Source of the DNA: Desulfuromonadales bacterium
Lineage (GTDB): Bacteria; Desulfobacterota; Desulfuromonadia; Geobacterales; DSM-12255
Direction of reading: 5' to 3'
DNA: 35,812 nt
Assembly: GCA_009780995.1 (NCBI GenBank)
Contig: WQYY01000002.1
Location: forward strand, 1-35,812
The position numbers and the translations under genes were made by a program. Shown here piece by piece: positions 1 through 10,990 of the stretch (position 1 is the stretch's first letter; every line of letters starts with the position of its first letter). The notes under the pieces were generated by a model, which did no database searches, was not told the DNA's origin, and worked only from the letters and a program-made list of their open reading frames with translations.

Positions 1-320
1 ATCGTTCATTGTGGTCTTTACCAAGGTAGTTAGTTTTTATAAATAGATGGAAAACAAAGGTTATAAACAGGATATCAACATCTGTTGATAATTTTGCAAT
101 CAAGAATTAATTAAACTGGCAAACTAATTTTTATTTTGATGATTAAGACTAGCAAAGGCTAGAAGTATTTGCAAGGTGATTTTCAAAAAGTATTTTACAG
201 AAGGGCTTTAGAGGAAATTTGTAAAAAGATTTCCTCTCTGGCTGCTGATAAAGACCTCTATTTCATTTCCATTCATATCTATGTATCTGAACGTTTAATA
301 CTAATATGTCACTTTATATT

Positions 321-494
321 ATTGCCTAATTATATAACTATCGAGAGAATTGTGTAATCCTAATATTATTATAATATATAGTTTGGATTTCTTACCAGCC
401 CAGGTATTACCTCAGCTAACAAAAATATAAGCATATAAAAAACCATTGAAACTGCATTGCCTAATTGTATAATAATAAAGAGGAATGGGTAATA
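321..494. repeat. Family A composite repeat, copy 1 (ATTGCCTAAT hairpin - GGTATTACC palindrome - ATTGCCTAAT hairpin)
   Basis: ATTGCCTAAT at 321-330 and 456-465 flank CAGGTATTACCTCAGCTAAC (394-420). Same order as at 15911 and 18493. The right-hand hairpin partners are degenerate (GAATTGTGTAAT, GAATGGGTAAT). Confidence 0.75.
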
Positions 495-580
495 AATCTG
501 TATGGCTGATTTTATCCGGACTGGAATAGGTTATCTCAGGAATTGCAGGAATTTGGAAAAGTCTGTATGAATATATACAT

Positions 581-612
581 AAAAACCCCGTCTGGCATAA
601 ACGGGGTTTTTT
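581..612. terminator. Probable bidirectional intrinsic terminator
   Basis: AAAAACCCCGT-CTGGCATAA-ACGGGGTTTTTT: GC stem flanked by A-tract and T-tract, downstream of the minus-strand response regulator. Confidence 0.75.
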
Positions 613-675
613 GACCATCTAAGGAAACCCACTGCAAAAAGGTTTTCCTTAAATTAAGTGTAAAAATTCAGGAAA

Positions 676-1350
676 TCAGTTTTCTTCTTTCAGAATATAT
701 CCAACACCTCTTACAGTATGAATTAGTTTTGAAGGAGCACCTTTATCAATTTTTTTACGTAAATAGTTAACATAAACATCTATAATATTGGTGAAACTGT
801 CGAAGGTATAATCCCATACATGATCGGCAATCATATTTCTAGTTAACACCTGATTGGGATTGCGCATAAAATATTCTAGTAGCCCATATTCTTTTGCAGT
901 GAGGTCTATTTCTTCTTCGTTGCGCCAAACTTTATGAGTTACCGGATCAATTTTTAAATCAGCAAATCTTAGTTCTGCACCGCGATCCATTTCGCTTCTA
1001 CGTATAAGCGCTCTAACTCTTGCGAGCAACTCAGAAAAGGCAAAAGGCTTTACAAGGTAATCATCTGAACCAGTTTCCAAGCCAGTAACAATATCTTCAA
1101 CAGAATTTTTTGCTGTTAACATTAGTACGGGAGTTATATGCTTCTGGGCCCTTAATTCTTTTAGTATATTTATTCCGTCTCTTTTAGGCAGCATCCAATC
1201 CAATATAATTAACCCATAATTATTGGTAAGGGCCATTGATAAACCTTCTTCTCCATCTAAAGCAGTTTGTACTTCAAATTTTTCTTCTTCCAAGCCTCGT
1301 TTAATAAAACTTGCAACCTTTTTTTCATCTTCAATTACTAATACTTTCAT
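676..1350 (-). CDS. OmpR/PhoB-family DNA-binding response regulator
   Basis: Receiver domain (VLVIEDE, LIILDWMLPKRDG, SDDYLVKPF) and winged-helix C-terminus (LTAKEYGLLEYFMRNPNQVLTR, IIDVYVNYLRKKID...TVRGVGYIL). Confidence 0.93.
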   Translation of the reverse strand: MKVLVIEDEKKVASFIKRGLEEEKFEVQTALDGEEGLSMALTNNYGLIILDWMLPKRDGINILKELRAQKHITPVLMLTAKNSVEDIVTGLETGSDDYLVKPFAFSELLARVRALIRRSEMDRGAELRFADLKIDPVTHKVWRNEEEIDLTAKEYGLLEYFMRNPNQVLTRNMIADHVWDYTFDSFTNIIDVYVNYLRKKIDKGAPSKLIHTVRGVGYILKEEN

Positions 1351-1393
1351 TTCTTCCTCCTCTTCAAGTTTTTGCGTTTTTTGATGTGAATTC

Positions 1394-2209
1394 CTACTCT
1401 ATATATTGAATTTTTTTGATTATTTCTCCGGCAGATTCTTCAACTGATTTAGATGTTACATCAATCACAAGCCAGTCTGGATTTTGCTTATATAATTTTT
1501 TACAAAATGCCAGTTCATCAATAATTTCATCGTAGTTAGCGTATGTATTATTAGCAACTTGTTTTAGCTGCATTAACCTTGTTGTTCTTAATGCCGCTAG
1601 TCTCGCAGGGTCAATTAATAATCCTACAACTCTTTTAGGGTTTATTTTAAAAAGCTCTGCTGGCAAATCAATATTTTTAACAATAGGAATATTAGCTACT
1701 TTATACCCTTTATTAGCAAGATACATTGAAAGTGGCGTTTTTGAAGTTCTTGATACACCAATTAAGATGATATCAGCTTTATATAGGTACCTTAACTCTT
1801 GGCCATCATCCTGCTTAACAGTGAAATCAATTGCTTCCATCCTTTTATGGTATGTTGTATCTATTTCATAAAGGAGGCCAGGTTTTTCTCTTGGTTTTAT
1901 GTCCAGAATTTTGGATAATTTCTCTAAAAGGGGATTTAAAATATCAATTGTTTCTAATCCCAAAATTTCTGATTCTGTCTTAAAAAATTCAGCAAGATCA
2001 TGATTTACAAATGTATAAATAATAAGCCCCGGGTTTTTTAGTGCTGCAATGATCCCGGCACTTATCTCTTGTTTGGAGCGCATTTGATTAAATAAATTTA
2101 GCTTAAATTTGGCATTTTGAAACTGCGATATTGCAGCTTTAACAACACGCTCTGCTGTTTCTCCAGTTGCATCTGAAAAAAGATAAATATTACAAATATC
2201 ATTATTCAT
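1394..2209 (-). CDS. ppsR: PEP synthase/PPDK regulatory kinase-pyrophosphorylase (DUF299 family)
   Basis: Starts YLFSDATGETAERVVKAA; contains the P-loop-like IILIGVSRTSKTPLSMYLANKGYKVANIPI characteristic of the family. Confidence 0.9.
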   Translation of the reverse strand: MNNDICNIYLFSDATGETAERVVKAAISQFQNAKFKLNLFNQMRSKQEISAGIIAALKNPGLIIYTFVNHDLAEFFKTESEILGLETIDILNPLLEKLSKILDIKPREKPGLLYEIDTTYHKRMEAIDFTVKQDDGQELRYLYKADIILIGVSRTSKTPLSMYLANKGYKVANIPIVKNIDLPAELFKINPKRVVGLLIDPARLAALRTTRLMQLKQVANNTYANYDEIIDELAFCKKLYKQNPDWLVIDVTSKSVEESAGEIIKKIQYIE

Positions 2210-2387
2210 TTAATTATTTAAGGATAACATTTTATAATTAAGTTTCAATTATCAATTAGAATACGAACATACGTTTATATAGATTTTTCTTAATGAGATT
2301 ACAATTTTTTCTGTTAACATGTCAACCTTTTTATTATTTATTTTAAGCAGTTATAGACAGTTATGCTAGCTTGGTGGAGGGATAGAT

Positions 2388-3299
2388 TTGAAAAAAACAT
2401 TTTGGACTGAGATCAGTTGTAAAGTTCCTGTCGAGATAGTAGATGAATTTTCTGACTTTTTAACGGAACTCACTGGTATAGGAGTTAGCATAGAGAATTG
2501 TTTTTTAAATACATTTGATATTGAGACGGTTGAATCGCCTAGAGATATGACAGTTAAGTCTTATTTGCTACCAGGTGCCGGTTCAGAAGAAATAATCACT
2601 AAAATAAGGGAATATTTTGATGCTTATCAGGAAAAAACTGGTTTTATATTTGAATTGCCAACAGTTTCTCTCATTGCGGAAGAAGATTGGGCTAATAACT
2701 GGAAAAGTAATTTTAAGCCGGTTCAGATAGGGAACAGATTGGTTGTAAAGCCCACATGGGAAAGTTATACGACCTCTGAAGATATCCTTATTTTAGAGCT
2801 TGATCCCGGCATGGCTTTTGGTACAGGAACACATGCTACAACCTGTCTCTGTATAGAAGCTCTTGAAGAATCAGTTGCAACTGATAACGATACTGTTTTA
2901 GATGTTGGCTGTGGTTCAGGTATACTTTCCATAGCGGCGCTGTTATTTGGTGTTCGGCATGCTGTTGCTATTGATATTGACCCTATTTCTGTTGAAAGTG
3001 CAAGAGCAAATGCAAGATTAAACAGAGTCTATAAAAAAATGGAGATATCATTAACTCCAATTGATGCAATAAGTGAAACATTTCCCATAGTAGTAGCAAA
3101 TATATTGGCAGAAGATCTTGTCAAAATGTCACAATTGCTTGTTAATAGAGTCAAATCAAATGGTATTCTTATTCTTTCAGGTATCCTTAAAGAGAGAGAA
3201 GCGTACGTAATAGAGGGCTTTTCAAGTTTTCCCATCGTTCTTATTAGCTCTACCGCAAGTGATGAATGGTGTTGCCTGAAGTATAGGAAGGTTGGTTAA
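2388..3299 (+). CDS. prmA: Ribosomal protein L11 methyltransferase
   Basis: LELDPGMAFGTGTHATTCLC and VLDVGCGSGILSIAA motifs; 303 aa. The start annotated at 2388 is a TTG (ttgaaaaaaac) preceded by a GGAGG-like site. Confidence 0.93.
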   Translation: MKKTFWTEISCKVPVEIVDEFSDFLTELTGIGVSIENCFLNTFDIETVESPRDMTVKSYLLPGAGSEEIITKIREYFDAYQEKTGFIFELPTVSLIAEEDWANNWKSNFKPVQIGNRLVVKPTWESYTTSEDILILELDPGMAFGTGTHATTCLCIEALEESVATDNDTVLDVGCGSGILSIAALLFGVRHAVAIDIDPISVESARANARLNRVYKKMEISLTPIDAISETFPIVVANILAEDLVKMSQLLVNRVKSNGILILSGILKEREAYVIEGFSSFPIVLISSTASDEWCCLKYRKVG

Positions 3300-3301
3300 T
3301 T

Positions 3302-4039
3302 ATGCGTCGTTTTATAGTTCCTTCTGCACAATTAGATAGTGAAATTGTAAATATTACTGGTGAGCTATTCAGGCACATGATAACGGTGTTACGCCTTAGT
3401 ATAACAGATGAACTGATTTTAGCTGACGAGAGGGGTAGGGAAGCATCAGCAGTTATCCTGGATATAAAGGATAAAGAGATTATTTGCAGATTAATGGCAT
3501 TGCCAGAAGGAGTGAAAGGTATAAGTAAGCTGCAAATTACGTTATATCAAGCTCTTCCAAAAGGAGAGAAACTTGATTTTATTCTCCAAAAAGCAACAGA
3601 ATTAGGTGTAACGCATATCGTTTTGTTTGATTCTGAGCGGTCTGTTGTAAAAATAGCAGATGATAAGCTTGAAAAAAAATTAACCCGTTGGAGACGAATT
3701 GTACAAGAAGCCGCAAGACAATCCGGCTCAGTAATTCCTTTTGTAGATTTTTGCGAAAATATTGCAGATTTATCTGAATTTCAAAAAGCCGATTTGAAAT
3801 TGGTTTTATGGGAAGAAGAACATAACCGACATTTAAAGACTGTTTTTAAAGATTTGAAAATACCCGATTCAATTGCTGTTATGGTAGGGCCGGAAGGTGG
3901 TTTTACAGAAGAGGAAGTTGCTGTTGCAAAATCCTTAGGATTTATTTCAGTAACTCTTGGTAAAAGAGTGTTAAGAACAGAAACAGCAGGCATTACAATG
4001 TTGTCTATTTTGCAGTATCTTTGGGGCGATTTGGGCTAG
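3302..4039 (+). CDS. rsmE: 16S rRNA m3U1498 methyltransferase
   Basis: FILQKATELGVTHIVLFDSERSV..., VMVGPEGGFTEEEV, LGKRVLRTETAGI: SPOUT RsmE motifs. Confidence 0.93.
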   Translation: MRRFIVPSAQLDSEIVNITGELFRHMITVLRLSITDELILADERGREASAVILDIKDKEIICRLMALPEGVKGISKLQITLYQALPKGEKLDFILQKATELGVTHIVLFDSERSVVKIADDKLEKKLTRWRRIVQEAARQSGSVIPFVDFCENIADLSEFQKADLKLVLWEEEHNRHLKTVFKDLKIPDSIAVMVGPEGGFTEEEVAVAKSLGFISVTLGKRVLRTETAGITMLSILQYLWGDLG

Positions 4040-5162
4040 TTGTATTATTGCAGAATAAATCAAGAAGTTCTTTCCCAAATATTTCAATTTGCCAGTTTTT
4101 CATTCCATAGGTTTGTTTTAATTCTTTATTCTCTTTTGGTGGGCTTTCAGCCAATTTTTCCAAAATAGAGTTATTTATTGTGATCCCCGGGAGCATACCT
4201 AAGCTTGTTGATTTTTGGATACGCCAATTTTTTAAGGTTTTAAGCAAATTATCATCAATATTTGGTCGATTACTCCATGTCTTTTTTTCTAAAACAGGAA
4301 CTTTTGATTCCTTACCTTTCTTTACCGCTGAGATAATTTTATATCCATAACGTTCAATTATCTTATCTGTGAGCCCTGAAATATGAGAAAGGTCTGCTAC
4401 AGATACAGGTGACCGCTCTGCAATTTCTGTAATAGTTTTATTTCCAATCACTTTGAATGGAGGGAGGTTTCTATGTTGGGCTTCCTGATCTCGGAATTTT
4501 AGCAGACCTTCTAAAATTGCAAGGGAAGATTTAGGTATTTTGGATACTCCTTTAAACCTTGATAGAAGGGGAACTGACTTCCGGTCAGTCATTCTTACCT
4601 GAGACAGGATTTTGCACTCTTCCAAAACCCATGTTAATCGGTTTTTTTCAGTCAGTTCAGCTACCAGCATATGATAGAGCGGAATTAAGTGATTGGTATC
4701 TTCTACCGCATACTCAAGCATATCTTCAGATAAAGGGCGTTTGGCCCAGTCAGCTTGCTGAAAACGTTTATTTAGCTCAATCCCAAATCTTTTTTTGATA
4801 ATTGCTGCCAGGCCAACTGCCGGCTCTCCAAGGAACTGACATGCTATCATAGTGTCAAAAAGATTAGAAATTTCAATTCCAAAACATTGGTGCATCATCC
4901 TTACATCGTAGTCAGCGCCATGGAATATCTTACATATATTAGGATCCGAAAAGATCGGAGCGAGAGTAGAAATATCTAGATCAGCTAAAGGGTCAATAAT
5001 AAAGATTTTAGAAAGTGTTGATATTTGCAGAAGACAGACCTGTTCCTGGTAATGATACATAGAGTCAGCTTCAACATCGCATGCAATAAGGGGCTCCTTA
5101 AGCATGTGTTTGCCTGCACTTTGCAGTGCTTCATTGCTGGTAATCAATTCAAATATTTTCAT
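4005..5162 (-). CDS. rnd: Ribonuclease D (3'-5' exonuclease with HRDC domain)
   Basis: LIACDVEADSMYHYQEQVCLLQIST, KIFHGADYDVRMMH, YAVEDTNHLIPLY and an HRDC-like segment. Confidence 0.88.
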   Translation of the reverse strand: MKIFELITSNEALQSAGKHMLKEPLIACDVEADSMYHYQEQVCLLQISTLSKIFIIDPLADLDISTLAPIFSDPNICKIFHGADYDVRMMHQCFGIEISNLFDTMIACQFLGEPAVGLAAIIKKRFGIELNKRFQQADWAKRPLSEDMLEYAVEDTNHLIPLYHMLVAELTEKNRLTWVLEECKILSQVRMTDRKSVPLLSRFKGVSKIPKSSLAILEGLLKFRDQEAQHRNLPPFKVIGNKTITEIAERSPVSVADLSHISGLTDKIIERYGYKIISAVKKGKESKVPVLEKKTWSNRPNIDDNLLKTLKNWRIQKSTSLGMLPGITINNSILEKLAESPPKENKELKQTYGMKNWQIEIFGKELLDLFCNNTTSPNRPKDTAK

Positions 5163-5201
5163 TTCCCATCTTTCTGCTTATCCTTAAATCGTATAATTAA
5201 T

Positions 5202-6272
5202 CTAAAATTCTTTGATCATTTTGTATAAAGTAGTTCTTTGGACAGCTTTAAAACCGGCTCCTTTAATAATAGAAATCATCTCATTTTGATCCATTCTAAA
5301 ACTACACCCTGCGGCGGCGACTACATTTTCTTCCAGCATTGTTCCACCAAGATCATTTGCACCGAAAAAGAGGGAAACCTGGGCCATTTTCGCTCCCTGA
5401 GTTACCCAGCTTGCCTGGATATTTGGAACATTATCAAGAATAATGCGGGATAACGCCAATACTTTAAGATATTCAACTCCTGTAGCCTGTTTTCCGCCAA
5501 GTTCTGTATTTCCTGGTTGGTATGTCCACGGGATAAAGGCGGTAAAAGTACCACCAGCCTGCTGCAACTCTTTTATCCTAAAAATATGTTCAACAATATC
5601 TTCTGCAGTTTCCATACTTCCGAACATCATAGTTGCTGTTGTTGACATCCCAAGTCCGGCAGCCTCTTTCATAACATTGCTCCAGCCATTCCAGCCGATT
5701 TTTTTGGGAGAAATTTCTTGTCTTACTTTATCTACGAGTATTTCAGCTCCGCCTCCGGGAATAGAGTCAAGGCCGGCCTTTTTTAAACGAACAATTGTAT
5801 CATGAATTGAAAGCCCTGCAATGGAAGCTATATGGGTAATTTCTGCCGGAGAAAGAGAGTGATTTTGAACTTCAGGAAAGTTTGTTTTTATTCCTCTGAA
5901 GAGGTTTTCAAACCATTCAATACTAAGTGAAGGGTGCAGCCCTCCCTGCATTAATAATTGAGTTCCTCCCTTATCAACAAGCTCCTGGATTTTTTTGAAA
6001 ATTTCTTCTTTTTCAAGAAGATAACCGTCTGAATCGTTGATATCACGGTAAAAAGCGCAGAAACGGCACTTTGATTCGCAAATGTTTGTATAATTTACAT
6101 TTCTGTCGACTACAAATGTCACAATGTTATCAGGGTGGAGTTTTTGGCGGATATTATCGGCCATTCTTCCCAGCTCCAGAAGATCAGCATTTTTAAGTAA
6201 AAATAGAGCCTCTTTCCTGTTAATAGCCGTATTATTCTGAACTTTTTTCTTTATAGATTCTGTAGAATACAT
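5202..6272 (-). CDS. mqnC: Radical SAM cyclic dehypoxanthine futalosine synthase
   Basis: CESKCRFCAFYR radical SAM motif, QGGLHPSLSIEW, SIPGGGAEIL, WVTQGAKMAQVSLFFGANDLGGTMLEENVVAAAG. Confidence 0.9.
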   Translation of the reverse strand: MYSTESIKKKVQNNTAINRKEALFLLKNADLLELGRMADNIRQKLHPDNIVTFVVDRNVNYTNICESKCRFCAFYRDINDSDGYLLEKEEIFKKIQELVDKGGTQLLMQGGLHPSLSIEWFENLFRGIKTNFPEVQNHSLSPAEITHIASIAGLSIHDTIVRLKKAGLDSIPGGGAEILVDKVRQEISPKKIGWNGWSNVMKEAAGLGMSTTATMMFGSMETAEDIVEHIFRIKELQQAGGTFTAFIPWTYQPGNTELGGKQATGVEYLKVLALSRIILDNVPNIQASWVTQGAKMAQVSLFFGANDLGGTMLEENVVAAAGCSFRMDQNEMISIIKGAGFKAVQRTTLYKMIKEF

Positions 6273-6292
6273 TGTTTGGATCTCTTCGAATT

Positions 6293-6321
6293 AAAAAGGA
6301 TGCCGAGTAAAGCATCCTTTT
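6293..6321 (-). terminator. Intrinsic terminator downstream of trxA
   Basis: Plus strand AAAAAGGATGC-CGAGTAAA-GCATCCTTTT; on the minus strand the stem is followed by a U-tract. Confidence 0.8.
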
Positions 6322-6347
6322 AATATGCTGCTGTAAAGATGGTAATT

Positions 6348-6677
6348 TTACAGAGCTTTATTAATCATGGCTTCCAACTGTGGTTTAGGAATTGCGCCAA
6401 CTGCCTGGTCAAAAACTTTTCCGTCTTTAAAAATAATAAGGGTTGGGATCCCACGAACTCCGTATTTAGAAGGAGTAACCTGATTATCGTCTACATTTAC
6501 TTTTCCTACTTTCAATTTCCCTTCATAAGCTTCTGCAATAGCATCAACTGTTGGGGCAATAGCTTTACATGGTGCACACCATGTTGCCCAGAAGTCTACC
6601 AACACAGGAACGGTAGAATTAATTACTTCAGTTTCAAAATTGCTATCTCCAAAAGTCATGACCTTTTCACTTGCCAT
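6348..6677 (-). CDS. trxA: Thioredoxin
   Basis: [19 protein letters not shown] active site (CAPC), [17 protein letters not shown]. Confidence 0.95.
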   Translation of the reverse strand: MASEKVMTFGDSNFETEVINSTVPVLVDFWATWCAPCKAIAPTVDAIAEAYEGKLKVGKVNVDDNQVTPSKYGVRGIPTLIIFKDGKVFDQAVGAIPKPQLEAMINKAL

Positions 6678-6748
6678 AAAAAATCTCCTTTATGTTGTTA
6701 AATACTCAAAAAATATTATAGATAATATGCATAAAAATCAAGATTGGT

Positions 6749-9376
6749 TTAGATTAATTCGTCCAAACTTTTCAGAGCTTCTGCCAGTTTTTCAGGTTGC
6801 GTTCCCCCTGCTTGCGCCATTTCAGGTTTCCCTCCGCCACTTCCGGAGATTATCGGAGCCATTTTTCGTATAAGATCGCCAGCCTTGTAATTGTTGGTAA
6901 GATCTTTTGTCACAGTGACAAGGAGAGTTGCTTTCCCGTCAATATCAGCACCCAGGGCAAGAATACCGGATTGCATCTTATCTCTAAGAGAATCTGCCAG
7001 CTCACGCAGTTGCTTAACATCACCAACTTTTACCTCTACTGCCAGGGTTTTTACTCCTTTAATCTCTTTTGTTTTTGAAAGGAGATCAGAAGATTTCCCG
7101 GCATTTAATTTAGCCTGGAGAGTTTCTACTTCTTTTTGCAGTTCTTTCTGTTTTGCGAGAAGCTTCTCAAATTTTTCAATAAGATTACCACCTTCTGCCT
7201 TAAGTAGAGAGGCAAGCTGGTGCTGTTCTCTGTCAAGATTCTGGCTAAAAAGGAGAAAATTTTCGCCTGTTACAGCTTCTATTCTTCTTACACCGGCAGC
7301 TATTCCTGCCTCACTTATAATTTTAAAAAAACCGATTTCTCCTGTTGCTTTTACATGGGTTCCGCCGCATAGTTCCTGGCTGATATTCTCGACCTTTATA
7401 ACACGGACACTATCGCCGTATTTCTCTCCGAAAAGTGCTGTTGCACCTGATGCAATGGCGTCAGTAGTATCCATTTCGGAAACTTCAACTGCCTCGTCAG
7501 CCATTATATAGCTGTTAACGATTGATTCTACCTGTAGAAGTTCCTGCTCTGTCATTGCTGAGTAATGAGTGAAATCAAAACGAAGCCTTTCAGGTGTAAC
7601 AAGAGAGCCTGACTGTTTTACATGGTCCCCTAAGACAACTTTAAGGGCTGATTGTAAGAGGTGTGTAGCTGTGTGGTTTCTTGCTGTTGAAATACGTTTT
7701 TGACAATTAATTCTCAGGTCTATTGCTTCTCCGACGCTGATATCTCCGTTTTCCACAACTCCTTTATGTACAACCATATCTTGAAACGGTTTTATGGTTT
7801 CTGTTATATTTAATACAGAATGACCTGTAGAAATTTCTCCTGCATCACCTAGTTGACCGCCTGATGTACCATAAAATGGTGTAGACTCAGTAATTAACTC
7901 AACGATATCGCCGCTTTTTGCTTTTTCAACAGTTTTACCGTCAACAATAAGGGCTTTTACCACTCCATAACCGGTTTGTTCCCGGTACCCTGTAAATATC
8001 GTTTTCAGACCATCTCTATGGAGAGTCTTAAATGTATCTGCTATTCCTTCTTCACCGGAACCTTTCCAATTTTCTCTGGCGAGATTACGCTGGCGTTCCA
8101 TGCACAAGTTAAAACCATCTTCATCAATAGAGATATTTTCTGCTGCCATTATGTCTGCTGTAAGATCCACAGGGAAGCCATAGGTGTCATATAAGCGAAA
8201 GACTTCTTCCCCAGGGAGTACAGAATTACCTGAACTTTTAAGGAGTTCAATTTGCTCGTTGAGCATCGCGAGGCCGCGGTCAAGAGTCTCTGCAAAACGT
8301 TCTTCTTCTGCCAGGATTACTTTTCTTATGTATTCTTCTCTTTCAAGCAGTTCAGGGAAAGCTTCTCCCATAATGGAGTTGACGGCATCTATGGTTTTAT
8401 AAAGAACAGGTTCAGCAAAACCGAGCATTTTACAGTGGCGTGCTGCCCTCCTCATTATTCTTCGCAGTACATATCCCCTCCCTTCATTTGAAGGGAGTAC
8501 TCCGTCACAAATGAGAAAATCAATTGCTCTTGAGTGGTCTGCAATAACCCGCATAGAGACATCAGTTTTTTCATCATCGCCATATTTTTTATCAGCCAGT
8601 TTTGCGATGTGCTGGATAATACCCTGCAAAAGGTCTGTATCATAATTTGATTTAACCCCCTGCATTACAGTTGCTATTCTTTCAAGTCCCATACCTGTAT
8701 CTACTGATGGTTTTGGCAGAGGTGTCAAATTTCCTGATGCGTCTCGATTATACTGCATGAAAACGTTATTCCATATTTCCATATAACGGTCGCAGTCGCA
8801 CCCAACGCCACATGTAGGGCTATTGCATCCCACATCAGGGCCGTTATCCCAGAATATTTCAGAACATGGCCCGCAAGGTCCTGTATCTCCCATAGACCAG
8901 AAATTATCTTTTTCACCAAATCTGTATATACGCTCTTTTGGCACTCCTTCTTGCAGGTGCCATATATCAGCAGCTTCATCATCATCTGTGTAAACAGTCA
9001 CATAGAGGCGATTTTTATCGAGCTTCAGCTCTTCTGTAAGAAATTGCCATGCAAAAGCGATAGCTTCCTTTTTAAAATAATCTCCGAAAGAAAAATTTCC
9101 TAACATCTCGAAAAAGGTGTGGTGCCTTGCTGTTCTTCCTACATTTTCAAGATCATTATGCTTGCCCCCGGCTCTTACACATTTTTGAGAACTGGTAGCA
9201 CGCACGTAATCCCGTTTTTCTATTCCAAGAAAACAATCTTTAAATTGATTCATTCCGGCATTTGTAAATAGCAGGGTGGGATCATTATGTGGGATAAGCC
9301 CTGAGCTTTTAACTATAGTATGCCCGTTCCGTTTAAAGTATTCGAGAAACTTTGAGCGGAGCTCTTTTCCTGTCAT
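6749..9376 (-). CDS. alaS: Alanyl-tRNA synthetase
   Basis: 875 aa; [75 protein letters not shown]. Confidence 0.98.
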   Translation of the reverse strand: MTGKELRSKFLEYFKRNGHTIVKSSGLIPHNDPTLLFTNAGMNQFKDCFLGIEKRDYVRATSSQKCVRAGGKHNDLENVGRTARHHTFFEMLGNFSFGDYFKKEAIAFAWQFLTEELKLDKNRLYVTVYTDDDEAADIWHLQEGVPKERIYRFGEKDNFWSMGDTGPCGPCSEIFWDNGPDVGCNSPTCGVGCDCDRYMEIWNNVFMQYNRDASGNLTPLPKPSVDTGMGLERIATVMQGVKSNYDTDLLQGIIQHIAKLADKKYGDDEKTDVSMRVIADHSRAIDFLICDGVLPSNEGRGYVLRRIMRRAARHCKMLGFAEPVLYKTIDAVNSIMGEAFPELLEREEYIRKVILAEEERFAETLDRGLAMLNEQIELLKSSGNSVLPGEEVFRLYDTYGFPVDLTADIMAAENISIDEDGFNLCMERQRNLARENWKGSGEEGIADTFKTLHRDGLKTIFTGYREQTGYGVVKALIVDGKTVEKAKSGDIVELITESTPFYGTSGGQLGDAGEISTGHSVLNITETIKPFQDMVVHKGVVENGDISVGEAIDLRINCQKRISTARNHTATHLLQSALKVVLGDHVKQSGSLVTPERLRFDFTHYSAMTEQELLQVESIVNSYIMADEAVEVSEMDTTDAIASGATALFGEKYGDSVRVIKVENISQELCGGTHVKATGEIGFFKIISEAGIAAGVRRIEAVTGENFLLFSQNLDREQHQLASLLKAEGGNLIEKFEKLLAKQKELQKEVETLQAKLNAGKSSDLLSKTKEIKGVKTLAVEVKVGDVKQLRELADSLRDKMQSGILALGADIDGKATLLVTVTKDLTNNYKAGDLIRKMAPIISGSGGGKPEMAQAGGTQPEKLAEALKSLDELI

Positions 9377-9409
9377 GGTAGCCTCATTTATTGTAAATAC
9401 TTCGCGATG

Positions 9410-9904
9410 TCAACTATTACGGTTAAAGAAATCTGAAATGGAAGATATAGAGAAACCACGGCGCTGTAAGTAGCTGTATACTCTCTGTTTCTCTTTCACT
9501 TCTGATGTGGCATGATTAAAAGAAGCAAAGCGTTTTGACACTATATTTTCCAGAACTTCTTGTTCCTTATATTCTTCTGTCAGTTCAGAAATTGCTTTTG
9601 CAATTATACCTGCTGCGACTCCTCTTCGTTTTAGTTCCATCTGGAGTTTTATGCCATAACTACGGCCACTTCTTATTGCATATCCTCCCCAGTTAAGGGC
9701 GAATTTGTAATCATTTATTAATTTGCCTTTCTTCAGCTGATTAATACAATTTTTTATTGAGGAAGGGGAAAATTTTGCCAAAGTTAACTTTTTTATAAGC
9801 TCTGCTTCTGTATGATCGCGGCGCCCTAATATATTTAGGGCGCGGATATATGCTCTTTGATGTTCTGAATCGACTTTATCCAAAGCTGTCAGATCCCCTG
9901 CCAT
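9410..9904 (-). CDS. recX: RecX regulatory protein
   Basis: LNILGRRDHTEAELIKKL...LKKGKLINDYKFALNWGGYAIRSGRSYGIKLQMELKRRGV...YLQRRGFSISSI. Confidence 0.85.
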   Translation of the reverse strand: MAGDLTALDKVDSEHQRAYIRALNILGRRDHTEAELIKKLTLAKFSPSSIKNCINQLKKGKLINDYKFALNWGGYAIRSGRSYGIKLQMELKRRGVAAGIIAKAISELTEEYKEQEVLENIVSKRFASFNHATSEVKEKQRVYSYLQRRGFSISSISDFFNRNS

Positions 9905-10988
9905 CTACATCAGCATCATTTGAGATGCCAGACAATTTGAGAGCAAAATCAGCCGGATTTGTTGATTGTCGTAGAGCTTCTTCATAGCTGATCAGCTTGT
10001 TTTTCAGAAGATCTGTTATTGACTGGTCGAAGCTCTGCATACCATACGTTGAATAGCCCTGGCTTATTGCTTCTATAAGCTGACCAGTTTTCTCTTTGTC
10101 ATGCATATACTCTCTTGTTCTTGAGGTACCTACCATTACCTCAACTGCAGGGACCATACCTTTACCGTCCTGGCGGGGTATAAGACGCTGAGAAATTATC
10201 CCTTTTATGATGCCGGCGAGTTGTATTCTTATTTGTTGTTCGTAGTATGGTGGAAACACTGAAATAATACGATTAATTGTTTCAGTAACATCAAGAGTAT
10301 GAAGGGCTGACATAACAAGATGTCCGGTTTCAGCGGCCGTAAGAGCCGTTTCAATAGTTTCCAGATCACGCATCTCTCCTACCAGTATAACATCAGGGTC
10401 TTGTCTTAAAGCTCCGTTAAGAGCAATTGGGAAAGATGGTGTGTCAAAACCTATTTCACGCTGGCTTATAATACTTTTCTTGTCTTGGTGAATATATTCA
10501 ATCGGGTCTTCAATTGTAATAACATTATTAGTCCTGGTTTCATTTATATAGTTAATCATTGAAGCCAAAGTGGTTGATTTTCCGCTTCCGGTTGCGCCTG
10601 TAACAAGGATTAACCCTCTTTTTGCCCCGGCTATTTTATTTATAATAGGGGGAAGATTAAGCTCGGCAATTGATGGAATTTTATATGGAATTATCCTGAA
10701 AACCATAGCAGTTGTACCTTGCTGACGATAGGCATTAATACGGGCCCTACATACATTGGGTATATGGAATGCAAGGTCTACTTGTAAATCTTCCTTAAAG
10801 CGCTTTTTCTGATGGTCATTCATTATGGATAAAGCCATATTAAGAATGATTTCTTTTGAAAATTTTGGTGCATTGGGAACGGGATGAAGTTTATTACCTA
10901 TCCTTAATATGGGCGGTATCCCAGACTTAATATGCACATCTGATGCGCGATTTTTTGCGGCAAAAGCCAAAATTTCTTTAAGGTTCAT
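9876..10988 (-). CDS. pilT: Type IV pilus twitching motility ATPase
   Basis: GLILVTGATGSGKSTTLASMINYIN (Walker A), ITIEDPIEYIHQDKKSIISQREIG, GALRQDPDVILVGEMRDLETIETALTAAETGHLVMSALHT. Confidence 0.95.
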   Translation of the reverse strand: MNLKEILAFAAKNRASDVHIKSGIPPILRIGNKLHPVPNAPKFSKEIILNMALSIMNDHQKKRFKEDLQVDLAFHIPNVCRARINAYRQQGTTAMVFRIIPYKIPSIAELNLPPIINKIAGAKRGLILVTGATGSGKSTTLASMINYINETRTNNVITIEDPIEYIHQDKKSIISQREIGFDTPSFPIALNGALRQDPDVILVGEMRDLETIETALTAAETGHLVMSALHTLDVTETINRIISVFPPYYEQQIRIQLAGIIKGIISQRLIPRQDGKGMVPAVEVMVGTSRTREYMHDKEKTGQLIEAISQGYSTYGMQSFDQSITDLLKNKLISYEEALRQSTNPADFALKLSGISNDADVDGRGSDSFG

Positions 10989-10990
10989 AA

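Noticed and set aside
412-618. 68-aa minus-strand ORF near the left edge
   Set aside because: Contains the intrinsic terminator and a family A half-unit; no motif or RBS.
6891-7511. 206-aa plus-strand ORF
   Set aside because: Antisense to alaS; Ser/Arg-rich composition is typical of a reverse-frame shadow of a well-supported gene.
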